Shown piece after piece: positions 48,621 through 60,978 of a DNA stretch of 64,000 nucleotides. Where the stretch lies: positions 20,484,598 to 20,548,597 of the forward strand of contig OX359266.1 of the NCBI GenBank assembly GCA_947179155.2, given 5' to 3'. The translations under genes and the position numbers were made by a program. The DNA comes from Hedera helix. Its lineage: Eukaryota; Streptophyta; Magnoliopsida; Apiales; Araliaceae. The notes beneath the pieces were generated by a model. That model ran no database searches and had not been told where the DNA came from. It saw nothing but the letters and a program-made list of their open reading frames with translations. Every line of letters begins with the position of its first letter. The stretch's first letter is position 1.

Positions 48621-49466
48621 GTTCCTAATTTAGTATCATTTCAATTTCGCAGGATTGACTGATATTCCCTGACTAGAAATCACATGCCCAAGAAACGTGA
48701 CTTCCTCAAGCCAGAACTCACATTTCTTCAACTTGGCATATAATTTATTCTCACAGAGCTTTTGGAGTATCAATCTCAGGTGTTGTTCATGATCCTCACG
48801 ACTCTTGGAGTATATGAGGATGTCATCAATCAAGATAATCACAAAATGATCCAAATATTTCTTGAATATTCAGTTTATCATGTCCATGAAAGCTGCAGGA
48901 GCATTGGTTAATCCAAAAGGCATGACTAAGAACTCATAATGCCCATAACGAGTTTTAAAAGCAGTCTTTGGAATGTCCTCAACTTTAACCTTTAACTGAT
49001 GATATCCAGAACGGAGATTAATCTTTGAGAAATGTTGAGCACCCTGCAATTGATTGAACATGTCATCAATCCGATGTAACGGGTACCTGTTTTTGATGGT
49101 GACATGATTCAATTCTCGGTAGTCAATGCACAATCTCATACTCCCGTATTTCTTCTTCACAAATTGCACAGGAGCACCCCAAGGTGATGCACTCGGACGA
49201 ATGAAACTAGTATCCAACAATTCCTGTAGTTGGACTTTTAACTCTTGAAGTTCAATGGGAGCCATTCGGTATGGAGTTTTGGAAATGGGCTTGGCATCGG
49301 GTTCAAGATCAATACAAAATTCAATTTCACGGTTTGGGGGTAAGCCAGGAAGTTCCTCAGGAAAAAAGTTAGGAAACTCATTAACAATGGGAATATCATT
49401 CAAGTTTGACGTGTTTTTGTTCAAATCAGTGACATGAGCTAAAAATGTTTGACATCCGTTTTTCAA
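48621..49466 (-). pseudogene. Gypsy B reverse transcriptase
   Basis: From 49466: FPEELPGLPPNREIEFCIDL, PYRMAPIELQELKVQLQELL, FVKKKYGSMRLCIDYRELN, FSKINLRSGYHQLKV, FKTRYGHYEFLVMPFGLTNA. Then, in another frame, FVIILIDDILIYSKS (the catalytic pair is LIDD instead of FIDD) and CEFWLEEVTFLGHVISSQGI. A stop or shift near 48855-48870 divides the domain. Confidence 0.9.
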
Positions 49467-49681
49467 TAAACGAATGACTAGAAATAACAGTTATAGATTT
49501 CAATGGTTTAGTTGCTTGAATTTGCATGACAGGTTGCTTAGGAATATGAAAACTAATAATCTTATGAAAACAATCAATTTTAGCATGATGGGTAGTCAAC
49601 CAATCAATTCCTAAAATCACATCAAATTCATGCATCTCCAAAGAAATAAATGGCAAGTCGTTAATCACTGAATATGTTCTT
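49426..49681 (-). pseudogene. Gypsy B protease, C-terminal part, truncated at the copia junction
   Basis: MINDLPFISLEMHEFDVILG, then IDWLTTHHAKIDCF is the end of the aspartic protease and its linker. The DSG active site and all of gag lie beyond 49681, where the sequence changes abruptly to the middle of a copia LTR, so they are deleted. Confidence 0.85.
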
Positions 49682-50670
49682 TTATGATTAAATGTTAAAA
49701 TCTATATTATCTGAAAAGTCGTTAATCGCTAAGGGGGCTTATCCTTATTATGGAATAAATATTATTTATTTAAATGAATTAAATAGTTTAATTTATTTAT
49801 ATAAATAAGATTAGAATAGTTCTAATTAATTTATTTTATAACCTGTTTAATATAGAGAACCTAAAGGGTCACACCGCAAAAGGAAAACAATTGTTTAAGA
49901 AGTAAATAACATAATTATAATAATGAATTAAATATATTTAATTTATACTATGGGGATAAAATAAATTAAATAGCTTAATATTTATTATTTAGTATTTTAT
50001 AAATACTAATTATAAATTAATAAGAGGAGTCTTATTATTATTATTAATATTATTATTATTATTATTATTATTTATTTCCTAAATAGTTTAGGAATTAATT
50101 AATAAGAGTACTCTCATAATTGATAATTAAGTTCCTAAATAGTTTAGGAATTATAATTATTATATTAAATTAATTAAGTTTCAAATTAGGTTAGGAGTTT
50201 AATTAAAAATCCTATTCCTAAAGGTCTTAGGAGGGTTTACTCAATCTTTAAATAAGAGAAGTCTTATTATGGATTAAGGTTACATACATACATTTCCATA
50301 AGTTTTGGGAGAGTACTCACATATTCTCTAGAGAGAGAGAAAACTAGAGTTTGCCATCACCCACTTCTTGAATTATTATTATTCCTTGGTGGATCACCTC
50401 TAGAAGCCAAACACTTGAGTGGCTAACGTTGATCATTGGAATCTAATCGATGAAATTCAAGGAGAACGTGAAGGATTTGGAGGTGAACTTGTACCCGTTG
50501 AAACTTTGAGTTCTACAAGGGTATATCTCTAACTTATTCTTTATTAATTAATAGTTGCGCATAAAGGTAGATCCTGGATTATGGTTTGTAAACTTTTAAA
50601 TTTGAATTTACCATACTTCCGCTATTTTATACAATTTGATTGTATGTCTATGAATTTTTACAAACCAACA
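49669..50670 (+). mobile_element. Partial 5' LTR of the copia element
   Basis: About 1.0 kb that aligns with 57209-58190 and ends CAAACCAACA. The first 850 bp of the LTR (as at 56361-57208) are absent. The shared start CTGAATA is also found in the gypsy B protease codons, giving a microhomology junction. Confidence 0.85.
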
Positions 50671-50690
50671 GTGACATCAGAGACCAAACT
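50671..50690 (+). promoter_or_regulatory. Primer-binding-site-like sequence of copia
   Basis: GTGACATCAGAGACC directly after the LTR resembles the TGGTATCAGAGCC complement of initiator tRNA-Met, with several changes. Confidence 0.5.
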
Positions 50691-50891
50691 TTATGCGAAT
50701 TATTAATTGTTTTGATTTCATATGTGTATGAATATGTGTTTAGAACAATTTATTGGACATAATTTGTTATATAAAATTATTATTTAATTACTGAAATTGA
50801 ATCACGGCCGCAAATTCATGCTTTCGGTATTAAGCTGTTGGGCGGCTGTTTTGGGTAGTATATATATATGTATATTATTACCGTGTATATA

Positions 50892-50960
<69 letters not shown>

Positions 50961-51050
50961 CAATTTGGAACTAGCAGCAGCGTTTTTTTCGTTTTCGGTA
51001 ATACAACCCACATTTCGGTGATTGGTGTATCCAAATCCAATTCGGTAATC

Positions 51051-51082
<32 letters not shown>

Positions 51083-51260
51083 GAAGTTATACAAATCCGA
51101 AAGTAACAAAGCAAATTGGAAAAGCTACAGAAGCACCGTGTTTCGGATTGGACTCATGTGATAAAAGGTTGTCCCGAAAAGATTGTCGCCCAACAATGCC
51201 ACACTATTTCGGTAATCTAATACATATACATATATATTATTATTATTATTATTATTATTA
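50892..51260. repeat. Microsatellites in the copia leader: (CT)n(AT)n, (GT)n(AT)n, (ATT)n
   Basis: CT/AT at 50892-50959, GT/AT at 51050-51081 and ATT/TTA at 51236-51260. They explain the apparent IYIYIY reading frames. Confidence 0.95.
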
Positions 51261-52919
51261 CCGTTGGGTTTGAACATATATATATATGAATATATATGAT
51301 ATATTTATAATATATATATTAATTAGCCAAACAGTTTGGTAATTTTGTACAAATTTTAAAATAAAAGAGTTTATTTTGGATAATTTTAAAATAATAATAA
51401 AAATAGTTTATTTTAAATAATTTTATAATTAAAATAAAAGGTTTATTTTAAATATGAAATTAGATTTCATGCAACTTTAATTACTCATTAAATGATACGA
51501 ATACATATATGGAATGATTTATTTAATTCATGTGATGAATATTATTTATTGATATATATGTTGATATATATGATAATAAATGAGATTGATTATGAACTAT
51601 TGACCAATATAATTGGACTTATTTTAATTGAATGCATGAATGAATGAGTTTTAATAAATAGGGTCTGCGTACCTTGTCTTTCTAATTTTTCTTATGTATA
51701 ATTATATCTTCCTCCTATGTACTTCCCCTTGACTGTTGATCAGTGTTTCTTATTTATTGTAAATAGTTTTGTAATAGGATTAGTTATAATTATTTTGAAG
51801 AATTGGAACCAATGAGCAAGGAGCGCATGAAGACCCATTTGTAATGGAGCCCGAATTTAAATGTAATAGTTATATTTAATTTAATTTATTCTTGCACCCT
51901 AGATTTGACCTTTTGGTTTACTTGGTGGCTCTAGTGAACCAAATTAAAATAAAAGTCCATAATCAATTCAAGTAGAATATAGTATTCTATATGCGCATGC
52001 TAAATAATATGACGCGTATTTTATATATATATGTGCATGCACGCTAAACAAGATGAGACAATTAATATTAACAAATCCCTCATGATGTAGAATAAATATT
52101 ATTTATAAAATGAATTAAAAGGTTTAATTCATGAATTAAAATAAGTTTAATTCAATTAAATAAAATTAGAATGGTTCTAATTTATTTATTCTACTACTAA
52201 AATATTAAGTTGTAACGCTCAAAGATATTTGAAATATCGAACATCGCCTTCTAGCATGATAAAACGATAGAATATTAAATACTCGATATAGTTTGTTGTG
52301 CACACACAAGACTTATATCGATTATTTGAAATGTTTTATTACATTGGATGCTTATAATGGAATTGAACATTACTGTTTTGTTGAGCACATACAAGGACGG
52401 TATTTTTCTCTTCATTTATATGGAACTGCTAGGTTTGACATAACTTAGATAATTTTGATTTGAATGTGCATACACATGATCATAATAATCTAAGAGGCAA
52501 AATACAAGGAGTTACATGTTGATGTACTTGACAAGGAGTTGTCTACCTATTGAATAAACTATAATTTGTTGTGCACACACAATGTTATACTTATGTCGAT
52601 AGGATCCTTATCTCACTAGCAAATCTTTAATTAGATTTGTCGAATTATATATAGAGGGTAATATAGTTTGATGAAAATAGTGGGAGACATCATTTTAAAT
52701 AAAGACCTAATTAACTTGGTGATTAATAAAATGAATGCATGTTAATGTTGTTATTAATTCACTTAAAGAATATTGCTATGTTTAATTCACTAATATTGTA
52801 TAACATATTAGATGTTAATAATTTAATTGAACCAAATTGTTCGGATTGATTAAACAAATTTGAGAATAGTTCTCAATGCTGAAAAATTAGCAAAATGTCC
52901 TAATTTTGTCTATCCCTGC
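51261..52919. other. Copia 5' leader, no gene
   Basis: A long AT-rich untranslated region between PBS and gag. It contains repeats of GTGCACACACAA and TGTGCATACACATGAT phrases (52296, 52463, 52573). No ORF is supported. Confidence 0.5.
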
Positions 52920-53580
52920 AAACGTTGCAGATTAAGCCTTTGAGGAAGATATTGTTATTTTAAGAAATGACAAGATGATGCAAAGGTGGCTCAATACATT
53001 ATGCTCGCATTCATAAGTATCGAGTTACAGCGTCAACACGAGAAAATGAATGCACCTACTATATTGCTACATATTCAAAAGTTGTATGGTGAGCAAAGTA
53101 GGTCAACTACATATAAGATATCTAAGGAGCTCTTCCGATCTATAATAACCAATAGCAGTACAGTAAAGACACGCATCCTAAAGATGATCAATCTGATTGA
53201 TCAATTAGGACACCTAGATTTTGTCAAGGATGGATAGTTGAGTCAATATTCGATCTTGCAGTCACTCGCTGACTCCCTTTCACAAATTGTTGTAAACTTT
53301 AACATTAATAAGCTTGAAGTCAGTTTACCTGATTTGCTTAAATATGTTGAATATAGTTGAGAGTCACTTTCTTTCCAAGAAAGACCAAGTCTTACTAGTA
53401 GATGAATCTTCTAAGTTAAAGAAGATGGCCAAAGGTGTTTTTGAAGAGTCAGAAAAAGATAGAATGGAATAGAAAGGCTAAACAAAGGACATAAATAAAA
53501 GTGATCCCGAATGCAAAAGAGTTTGCTTTCATTGCTATAAGCTGGGACCCTGGAAGAGGAACTGCAAGGAGTATTATCTT
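52920..53580 (+). pseudogene. Copia gag with decayed zinc knuckle
   Basis: 52986-53237 encodes ELQRQHEKMNAPTILLHIQK, LYGEQSRSTTYKISKELF and a tail typical of copia gag (UBN2-type). At 53517-53570 the zinc knuckle reads CFHCYKLGPWKRNC, where the usual Gly-His is Gly-Pro, so the metal-binding His is lost. Stops separate the parts. Gag forms the virus-like particle. Confidence 0.8.
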
Positions 53581-53939
53581 GCAGTAGTTAAGCAGAAGAA
53601 GCTTAGTGAAGCTTCTACTGTAAATATAGATTTGTTCATAATGAAATAGAACTTTCTATAAGTCAAGTTCTACTTGGGTATTAGATACCGACGGATGGTC
53701 TTAAATATGCAAGCCGTTGCAGAGACTAGGCAGAAGTAATAAGCTGAACTAAAAATAAGTAATCCTGTGTATGGGGAATGGAGCAAAAGGTTGCTGCATT
53801 AATATTAGGAACTTACAGTTTAATATTGCCTACGGGTAAGTCCATTTAGTTAGTAAGATGTTACTATGTTTGATTACTTGATGGATTTTGTAAGCTTGAC
53901 TTACATGAAAATATTTCAAAATTGAGCAAACTAAGAAAA

Positions 53940-54658
53940 TAAAAAGAGATAATGTAAATTATACTTTTATGTGGCACTGTAGACTCGGTCATATTAATGA
54001 AACTAGATTAAACAAGTTGCATAAAAATAGACTTTTAAAGTTATCTGATTATGAATCATATCCAACTTGTGAATCTTGTCTCATGGGTAAAATGACCAAA
54101 TCTCCTTTTAGTGGAAAAGGAGAAAGAGTTACAGAGTTGTTAGAGTTGGTACACACAGATGTATGTGGACTTATGACAACACATGCACGAGGAGGGTATT
54201 CATATTTTATCATTTTCACTGATGATCGTTCAAGATTTTGATATGTGTATTTAATGAAATACAAGTCTGAATCATTTGAAAAGTTCAAAGAATTCAGAAG
54301 TGAAGTAGAGAAACAAACTGGTAAGAGTATTAAGATTCTTCGATCAGATCGAGGTGGTGAATACTTAAGCAATGGGTTTCTTAATTATCTCAAAGAAAAT
54401 GGTATAATCTCACAATGGACTCCACCAGGTACTCCACAATTGAATGGTGTATCTAAAAGAAGAAATCGAACATTGTTAGACATGGTTCGTTCTATGATGA
54501 GTTTTACCAGTCTTTCAGTTTCATTTTGGGGTTATACCCTAGAAACGGCTGCATATCTACTTAACAAGATACTTTCTAAATTCGTTCCAAAGACTCCATA
54601 TGAGTTATGGATAGGGAGGAAACCAAGTCTTAAATATGTTAAGATTTGGATTATCTAG
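53940..54658 (+). pseudogene. Copia GAG-pre-integrase and integrase
   Basis: WHCRLGHINETRLNKL and YPTCESCLMGKMTKSPF give the His-Cys pre-integrase motif. Core: LVHTDVCGLM and YFIIFTDDRSRF (first and second Asp blocks), a TGA at 54239-54241, then IKILRSDRGGEYLS, PGTPQLNGVSKRRNRTLLDM (normally GTPQQNGV..ERRN; the catalytic Glu is Lys here) and LWIGRKPSL, then a stop at 54656. Non-functional. Confidence 0.9.
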
Positions 54659-55079
54659 CTTATGTCAAAAGGTTTGACAGTGATAAGCTTAGGACAAGAT
54701 CTGATAAGTGTAAAATTATGAGATATCCTAAAAAAGTTTAAGATATCACTTCTATGATCCAACTAATTAAAAGATGTTTATTGAAACACGTTGCCTTAAA
54801 GGAAAATGAGTTTTTCCTTAAAGGTTTAATGGAAGTAAAATAGATCTTGAAGAAGTTCAAAAACCACAAAATACTACTGATCAAGTGAAGGAATCTGTAC
54901 AAGTAGATAAACCTATTGTACCACAACCAAGTCGTAAATCTGATTTAGTACCGAAGATACCTGAATGGTATGAATTTATCGTAGATGATGAATCATAGAT
55001 GATGATGATGAGGTACGCATCATAGTGGATGATGATCCAGTTACATACGATGAGGTATGAGTATTAGATACTCAAGAGA

Positions 55080-55800
55080 AATGACTGATAATCATAAAAT
55101 CCGAAATGGGTCTTTGGAGAAAGACTAAAGCAGATGGCACGGTGAAAACCTATAAGACCTAACTAGTGGTAAAAAGATTTCAAACGAGGTCAATGAGTTG
55201 ACTATAATGAAACTTTTCACTAGTGAAAATGCATATATCAATTCAGATTTTACTTGCAGTTGCAACTTAACATATAAAATGATGTATGTATGATACAACC
55301 AAGATGATTTGTCTATATAGAGATGGAGTAAATCAAGTATGTAAGTTACAACAATCCAATTACGGATTAAAGCAAGCTTCTAGAAAATGGAACATCCGTT
55401 TTGATGAGACAATCAAAGGAGTTTGATTTTATCAAAGATGATGATGAAACAAGTGTGTACAAAGGTTAGTGGGAGCACTGTGACATTCGTAGTATTATAT
55501 GGTGATATAATATTGATAAGGAATGACATACCGATGCTATAATCAATTAAGATGTGGTTGTCTAAACACTTCTCCATGAAGGACTTGGAAGAAACATTTT
55601 ATATTTTGGGGATAAAGATCTATAGAGATAGATCTAAAAGGTTGCTTGGCTTGTCCCAAGGAACGTACATTGATTCTATGCTAAAGAAGTTTAGCATGAA
55701 AGATTCCAAGAAATGGCTCATGCTGATGGGTTCTGGAAGTAGCAGGCCCCAAAGACACCTGAAGAGAGAGACCGTATGAGTAACGGGATGATATGTACTT
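55080..55800 (+). pseudogene. Copia reverse transcriptase (heavily decayed)
   Basis: Scattered RT segments: about 55100-55450 in several frames, YGDIILIRND near 55497 (normally YVDDILL) and the 75-codon frame 55552-55779 with MKDLEETFYILGIKIYRDRS and LLGLSQGTYIDSMLKKFSMK. Catalytic YVDD is lost. Confidence 0.8.
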
Positions 55801-55929
55801 CACCTGATATTACTTATTCATGATAAGCAGATATCAATTCATTTTTGGAGAAGAATATTAGAAAAGAGTTTCTAATGATGGGTCCGATATAAAACTAGAG
55901 GGCTTAACAAACTCAAGTTTTCAAACTGG

Positions 55930-56345
55930 CCGAGATAACAACATATCCATTTCAGGTAATATGATAACCTTGAACGGTGCTGCAGTGAGTTGGAAAAGTT
56001 CCAAACAACAAGGAGTTGCTGATTTAGTGACAAAGACATAGTAAATAACTATAAGTGAAGCTGCAAAGGTGATTGTTTGGTTCAACAAGTTCATTACAGA
56101 ACTTATAATGGTTCCTAGCATTAAAGGAGTTTAATTTGCCAAAGAACCTAGGTCTCATCTAAAATCCAAATATATATTGCAGCACTTTCATATGATTAGA
56201 TGAATCATTAAAAAGGAGACGACACCATAAAGATGGTAAACTCTTAGAACAACATTACAGATCCATTAACTAAAGCATTTACTAAGCAATTTGTACGCCA
56301 CTTAGAGAAGAATGGTATGGGGATACCAAAGGGCGATTGGCTTTA
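55930..56345 (+). pseudogene. Copia RNase H end (decayed)
   Basis: Near the 3' end the frames give AVSWKSSKQQGVAD, SEAAKVIVW and ITDPLTKAFTKQFVRHLEK, ending GMGIPKGDW, the usual C-terminus of copia polyproteins. Followed by AAGTGGGAGAT, the polypurine tract. Confidence 0.82.
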
Positions 56346-56349
56346 GTGC

Positions 56350-56360
56350 AAGTGGGAGAT
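56350..56360 (+). promoter_or_regulatory. Polypurine tract of copia (AAGTGGGAGAT)
   Basis: Typical copia PPT immediately before the 3' LTR start TGAAAGTAG. Confidence 0.7.
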
Positions 56361-58190
56361 TGAAAGTAGTATGTCCTCAAGCCAATCACATTTGATGTGA
56401 TAAGCATATACTTTGTAATCTTATTCGTTTATTAATAAAAGAATCAAGACATTTCTTTATTCATGATTAATTACTTGAATTAATCAAATGGATAAACCTA
56501 TAGTTTTTGAGCAATGCTTTTATAACCATGATGAAGATCATGCTAATGAGATCTAAATTCAAGATAGCTCAAAACTAAAATTGTTCCTAATCGTTGGATC
56601 ACTAAAATGAGAATTAGTGAATCCGGATAGATTAGTACATACTATACTTGCTCTTACGAAGAGAATGATTGATCTCATAATCATTTGTGTAGAGACACTA
56701 AAGCAAGTATGTAGGTGCTTATTAGAGAATAAGTTCACTGAACGTGACTCGCTCAAGGAACACCTAATGGAGTCTTACTTGCCTGTCAATAGGAGTTCCT
56801 TTTGTGATAGTAGTGCAAGTAATCGTTGAACTTGAGATCATCATAGTATCTTATGTATGATGAATTATATTTTTGACATATTCCTTAAAACCTTTAGGGT
56901 GTATCAAAGGGTATGATCGGATATAATAAGTCATACATGGAGATAAGTGAGTAATCAACAAAGAATCTACCACTTCTAGTAAAAGAAGGGAATGTCCTAT
57001 GTGATTCGATAAATGACAACTCAGTAGTCCTTGGCCAAGGCAGAATGGAAATTAGAAAGTAGTTTCTAATTTACATTAATTAGAGTTTTTCATTTGAGGA
57101 TTGAAATGCATATAATCAAATAAAATAAGACTTGACAGTAATACCATATCTTATATTTGATTGAGACGTTGTGAGGTAGAAGGATTTAATTGTACGGTAA
57201 CTATTCGCTGAATAGGTTCTTTTGTGATTAAATGTTGAAATATATATTATCTGGAAAGTCGTTAATCGCTAAGGGGGCTTACCCTTATTATGGAATAAAT
57301 ATTATTTATTTAAATAAATTAAATAGTTTAATTTATTTATATAAATAAGATTAGAATAGTTCTAATTAATTTATTCTGTAACCGGTTTAATATGGAGAAC
57401 CTAAAGGGTCTCACCGCAAAAGGAAAATAATTGTTTAAGAAGTAAATGACATAATTGTAATAATGAATTAAGTATATTTAATTTATACTATGGGAATAGA
57501 ATAAATTAAATAGCTTAATATTTATTATTTAGTATTTTATAAATACTAATTATAAATTAATAAGAGGAGTTTTATTATTATTATTATTAATATTTAGTTC
57601 CTAAATAGTTTAGGAATTAATTAATAAGAGTACTCTCATAATTGATAATTAAGTTCCTAAATAGTTTAGGAATTATAATTATTATATTAAATTAATTAAG
57701 TTCCTAATTAGGTTAGGAGTTTAATTAAAAACCCTATTCCTAAAGGTCTTAGGAGGGTTTACTAAATCTTTAAATATGAGAAGTCTTATTATGGATTAAG
57801 GTTATATACATACATTTTCATAAGTTTTGGGAGAGTACTCACATATTCTCTAGAGAAAGAAAATTAGGGTTTGCCATCACCCACTTCTTGAATTATTATT
57901 ATTCCTTGGTAGATCACCTCTAGAGGCTAAACACTTGGGTGGCTAACGTTGATAATTGGAATCCAATTGGTGAAATTCAAGGAGAACGTGAAGGATTTGG
58001 AGGTGAACTTGTACCCGTTGAAGCTTTGAGTTCTACAAGTGTATATCTCTAACTTCTTCTTTATTAATTAATAGTTGCGCATAAAGGTTGATCCTTGATT
58101 ATGATTTGTAAATTTTTAAATTTGATTTTACCATGCTTCCACTATTTTATACAATTTGATTATATGTCTATGAATTTTTACAAACCAACA
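56361..58190 (+). mobile_element. 3' LTR of the copia element (1.83 kb)
   Basis: TGAAAGTAGTATGTCC to CAAACCAACA. The part from 57209 on matches the 5' LTR 49669-50670 at a few percent divergence. The first part has AAGCCAATCACATTTGATGTG after the PPT, a usual U3 start in copia elements. Confidence 0.82.
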
Positions 58191-58516
58191 CGTGCTATAT
58201 CATGACTTATTTTCAGCTAAGCCCGAAAGTTCTAAACAAGACAAAGGCAAGGGAAAAACCAAAACTTAGATTAGCTTAATGCATGCTAGTTAAATTACTT
58301 CTTATGTAATTTATTTTGTAAATCTTTTGTATTCCCTTAAGATATGTAATGTTTATGTTAAGGTTAATCGACCTTGAGAAGTGTAGCCTTTTTATAAGGA
58401 CCCTTTTATATTATTCCGCGAAGTTTAAATGGAATTTATGTATTTAATTGTTAGTAAGTATTATACAGTGAAGAACCAAACCCGAGGTTATGGAACCCAG
58501 ATTTGGGGTCATCACA
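58191..58516 (+). mobile_element. Truncated 5' LTR of gypsy C
   Basis: Only the last 0.33 kb remains, ending GATTTGGGGTCATCACA. The copia 3' LTR abuts it. Its U3 and promoter are missing from the window. Confidence 0.75.
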
Positions 58517-58519
58517 TGT

Positions 58520-58534
58520 TGGTATTAGAACCAT
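58520..58534 (+). promoter_or_regulatory. Primer-binding site of gypsy C
   Basis: TGGTATTAGAACCAT is two substitutions from the initiator tRNA-Met complement TGGTATCAGAGCCAT and lies three bases after the LTR end. Confidence 0.85.
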
Positions 58535-58757
58535 AGGTTAGAAATGTTAGGATTGCAAAACCTAAGTTATAACCTTAGTACTAAACTCATATCGAGTGCG
58601 TTAGGAGATGAATCGGGGAGATTCATCATGTTGTGTATTTTTGGAGGTGGATTGAGGAAATCCATCGAGCCGAGATGTACATGATAAAATATCATTTCAT
58701 TTCATCAACGAATATATTTTATTACTGTACTAACATGTGTTATTTTTATGATATAGG

Positions 58758-59521
58758 ATGACGGAGATTGGACAGTCGAGTCATACTATTGAGGAGGTGG
58801 TTTACACGGATATCCACATGGATACGGCATAGCCGCTGGTGGCTGCTTCGATTGAGGATCCTGAGTCTGATCCAGAGGAGGGAGACCGTGAGGAGCCCGT
58901 CAGGGGTGGAGTGATGAGGCCATATAATGATGATGAGGCCGAGTCTGAGAAGTCGGAGGATGAAGAGCCAGTGGATTACGCTGATGGCATGGGCACTACT
59001 TCTAGTGACATCATCGAGATGCTGATCACGAGGAATGATGTGCTAGAGGAGAGGGTTCAACACTTGGAGGAGCAGAATCAGACCCACCAGCATACAGAGA
59101 ACCGGTATAAGGATGCAGCTTATCAGTTCTTTGGCGAGAACACGTTGCTAAAGGAGAAGATGGCAGAGGTGGAGGCTAGACTAGCAACAGCTGAGCTGAA
59201 GGTTCAGCAGGTGCAGACAGAGAATGAGGAGATTAGAGGCCATTGGCAGCAGGCTATCGAGGATAGGATCAAGATGGAGATCCAGTGAGATTCAACACAT
59301 GGACAGATGCTGGAGTTGGAGGACAAGGTTAGAGAGAAGAGGGTAAAGATCGATAGGCTTAGCTATGTTTATCGTTCTTCTTATGGCAGATTGCAGAGTA
59401 GGGTGTATTACTACCCAGTTGAGGAGGGCCAGTCCATGCACACTATCAGCAGGAGCGTGGTGATGGCTATAGGGTATGGGGAGTACGATGATGCTGTTCG
59501 TCGAGGGATGCACATGCATTA
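58758..59521 (+). pseudogene. Acidic coiled-coil ORF between PBS and gag of gypsy C
   Basis: ATG at 58758 (MTEIGQSSHTIEEVVYTDI) continues in one frame through an early TAG (58830) and a TGA (59286-59288) to 59521 in the next frames. The N-terminal third is very acidic (ASIEDPESDPEEGDREEP, SEKSEDEEPVDYAD). Then come heptad-rich segments (LEERVQHLEEQNQTHQHTEN, EKMAEVEARLATAELKVQQV) predicting a coiled coil. The basic C-terminus has VYRSSYGRLQSRVYYYPVEE. It precedes true gag by 350 bp that end in an intron-acceptor-like CTCTATATAG. Most chromoviruses have gag first, so this extra ORF is unusual. Function unknown; structural or RNA-related roles are possible. Confidence 0.65.
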
Positions 59522-59873
59522 GTAGTAATTTTCTTTATTTATGTTGTATGTAAATAGATGCAGTAGAAACCCAACTTTTGTTTTGACGGAGGGTTAGTAT
59601 GATGTAAATCCTACCTTTAAGAAGTTGTGGGATATGATTATGGTTAGATCACGTCTTTTGTAGTATTTCAGGGATAGTAACATTTATAGTAGTATGCTTA
59701 TGATATAAAAGTGCTATGCATTATAGTTTTTAGCATATGAATATAAATACAGATCTGTTTATGTTTATATGTGTTGAAATACTTAATTGTACTATAGTTA
59801 AACTGCTTAAGCTACAAAATAGAAGTAAAAAGATGAAACAACTTTAACGATTTTAATTTTCTCTATATAGAAA
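59522..59873. other. Spacer between the extra ORF and gag
   Basis: T-rich non-coding sequence ending TTTTCTCTATATAG just before the gag ATG; it looks like a plant intron 3' end. Confidence 0.5.
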
Positions 59874-60951
59874 ATGCCGTCACATAGAAGAAGTCAACCA
59901 TTACCCCCACCACCACCGGAAAAGTCGGTTAATTTAGGAGGGGTACCGCCAAACTCAGTGCAAGAGCTTGTGAAAATGCTAATGGGAGCATTCCACTGAC
60001 GCAGCGCAAATGCTACTGGAGCACCAAACCCTGCTGCTCCACTAGCTAACTTCAAAGATTTTAAATTAATAGGACCACTTGAATTTTGAGGAACAACGGA
60101 TCTTGTAGAAGCACAGACCTGGATAGAGGAGATAGAAAAGGTCTTTGATCACCCGAGTAACGGAGGAGCAAATGATCTCATTTGCTACCTTTATGATGAA
60201 GGGGGAGACGAATTATTGGTGGAAGGCCAACAAGAATAGAGCAGGAGAGGGAACTATCGCGTGGGCATGATTTAAGGAAGTGTTTTTAGAGAACTACTTT
60301 CCAAAAAGCACACAAGTCAGGATGGAAGTCAAATTTCTGGAACTCAAGCAGGGAAACATGTTAGTTTCTGACTATGCCGCTAAGTTCAATGAATTGGCAA
60401 GATTCGCTCCATACCAGGTGGACACTGAAGCGAGACGCGCAAGAAGGTTTGAGCAGGGACTGAAGCCACGGGTTTACAGTAGGGTCGCTGTTCTTTAGAT
60501 TACCAACTTTGTAACTTTGTTGGAGAAAGCTATAATAGCAGAAAGGGGAAATAAAACCCTAAATAAGCACAATCAAGAACAGAACAAGAAAAGAAGCGAA
60601 GGAGGAAACAGAGAAGCTAGCAGCGGGGGCAGTAACTCGAACAAGCACAAATGGAATAACAACAGCAGTTCGGGAACACCCCAAGGAAGTGAATTAAAGA
60701 AAAGAAATAAATGCAGTACGTGTGGGAAAAATCACTCGGGGGAGTGTATGAAGGGGAGAAACGTATGCTACAACTGTGGGCAAGAAGGGCACATCACTTC
60801 TAATTGTCCCACACCAAAGAAGAGAGGTTGTTTCTCATGCGGAGCTGCGAACCATCACTTCAAGGATTGTCCGAAAAGGAATAATAGTGGGGGAAGTACT
60901 GGATTTAAGGGAAACAACAACAAACTCACCATTGGAGGCCCGGTGCAATAG
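59874..60951 (+). pseudogene. Gypsy C gag with zinc knuckles
   Basis: MPSHRRSQPLPPPPPEK opens at 59874. Capsid (retrotransposon gag) region: FKLIGPLEF, WIEEIEKVFD, then FLENYFPKSTQVRMEVKFLE, LKQGNMLVSDYAAKFNELAR and ARRFEQGLKPRV. A basic Asn/Ser-rich linker precedes three Cys/His clusters: CSTCGKNHSGEC, the canonical CCHC knuckle CYNCGQEGHITSNC, and CFSCGAANHHFKDC. Stops at about 59997, 60088, 60237 and 60496 interrupt it. It ends with TAG at 60949-60951. Forms the particle and packages RNA. Confidence 0.88.
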
Positions 60952-60978
60952 AACAAACCAACAACCCAGACTTACAAC

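Larger units (their letters stand above)
49669..58190 (+). mobile_element. Ty1/copia retrotransposon, decayed, 5' LTR truncated
   Basis: Order: partial 5' LTR (49669-50670), PBS-like site, microsatellite-rich leader, gag (about 52920-53580), integrase (53940-54660), RT (about 55100-55800), RNase H (about 55930-56340), PPT and complete 3' LTR (56361-58190). Integrase before RT marks it as copia. Many stops. There is no TSD because the left end is missing. Confidence 0.9.

Noticed and set aside
50797..51273. Open frames on both strands rich in IYIYIY
   Set aside because: They are readings of (AT)n and (CT)n microsatellites in the copia leader.
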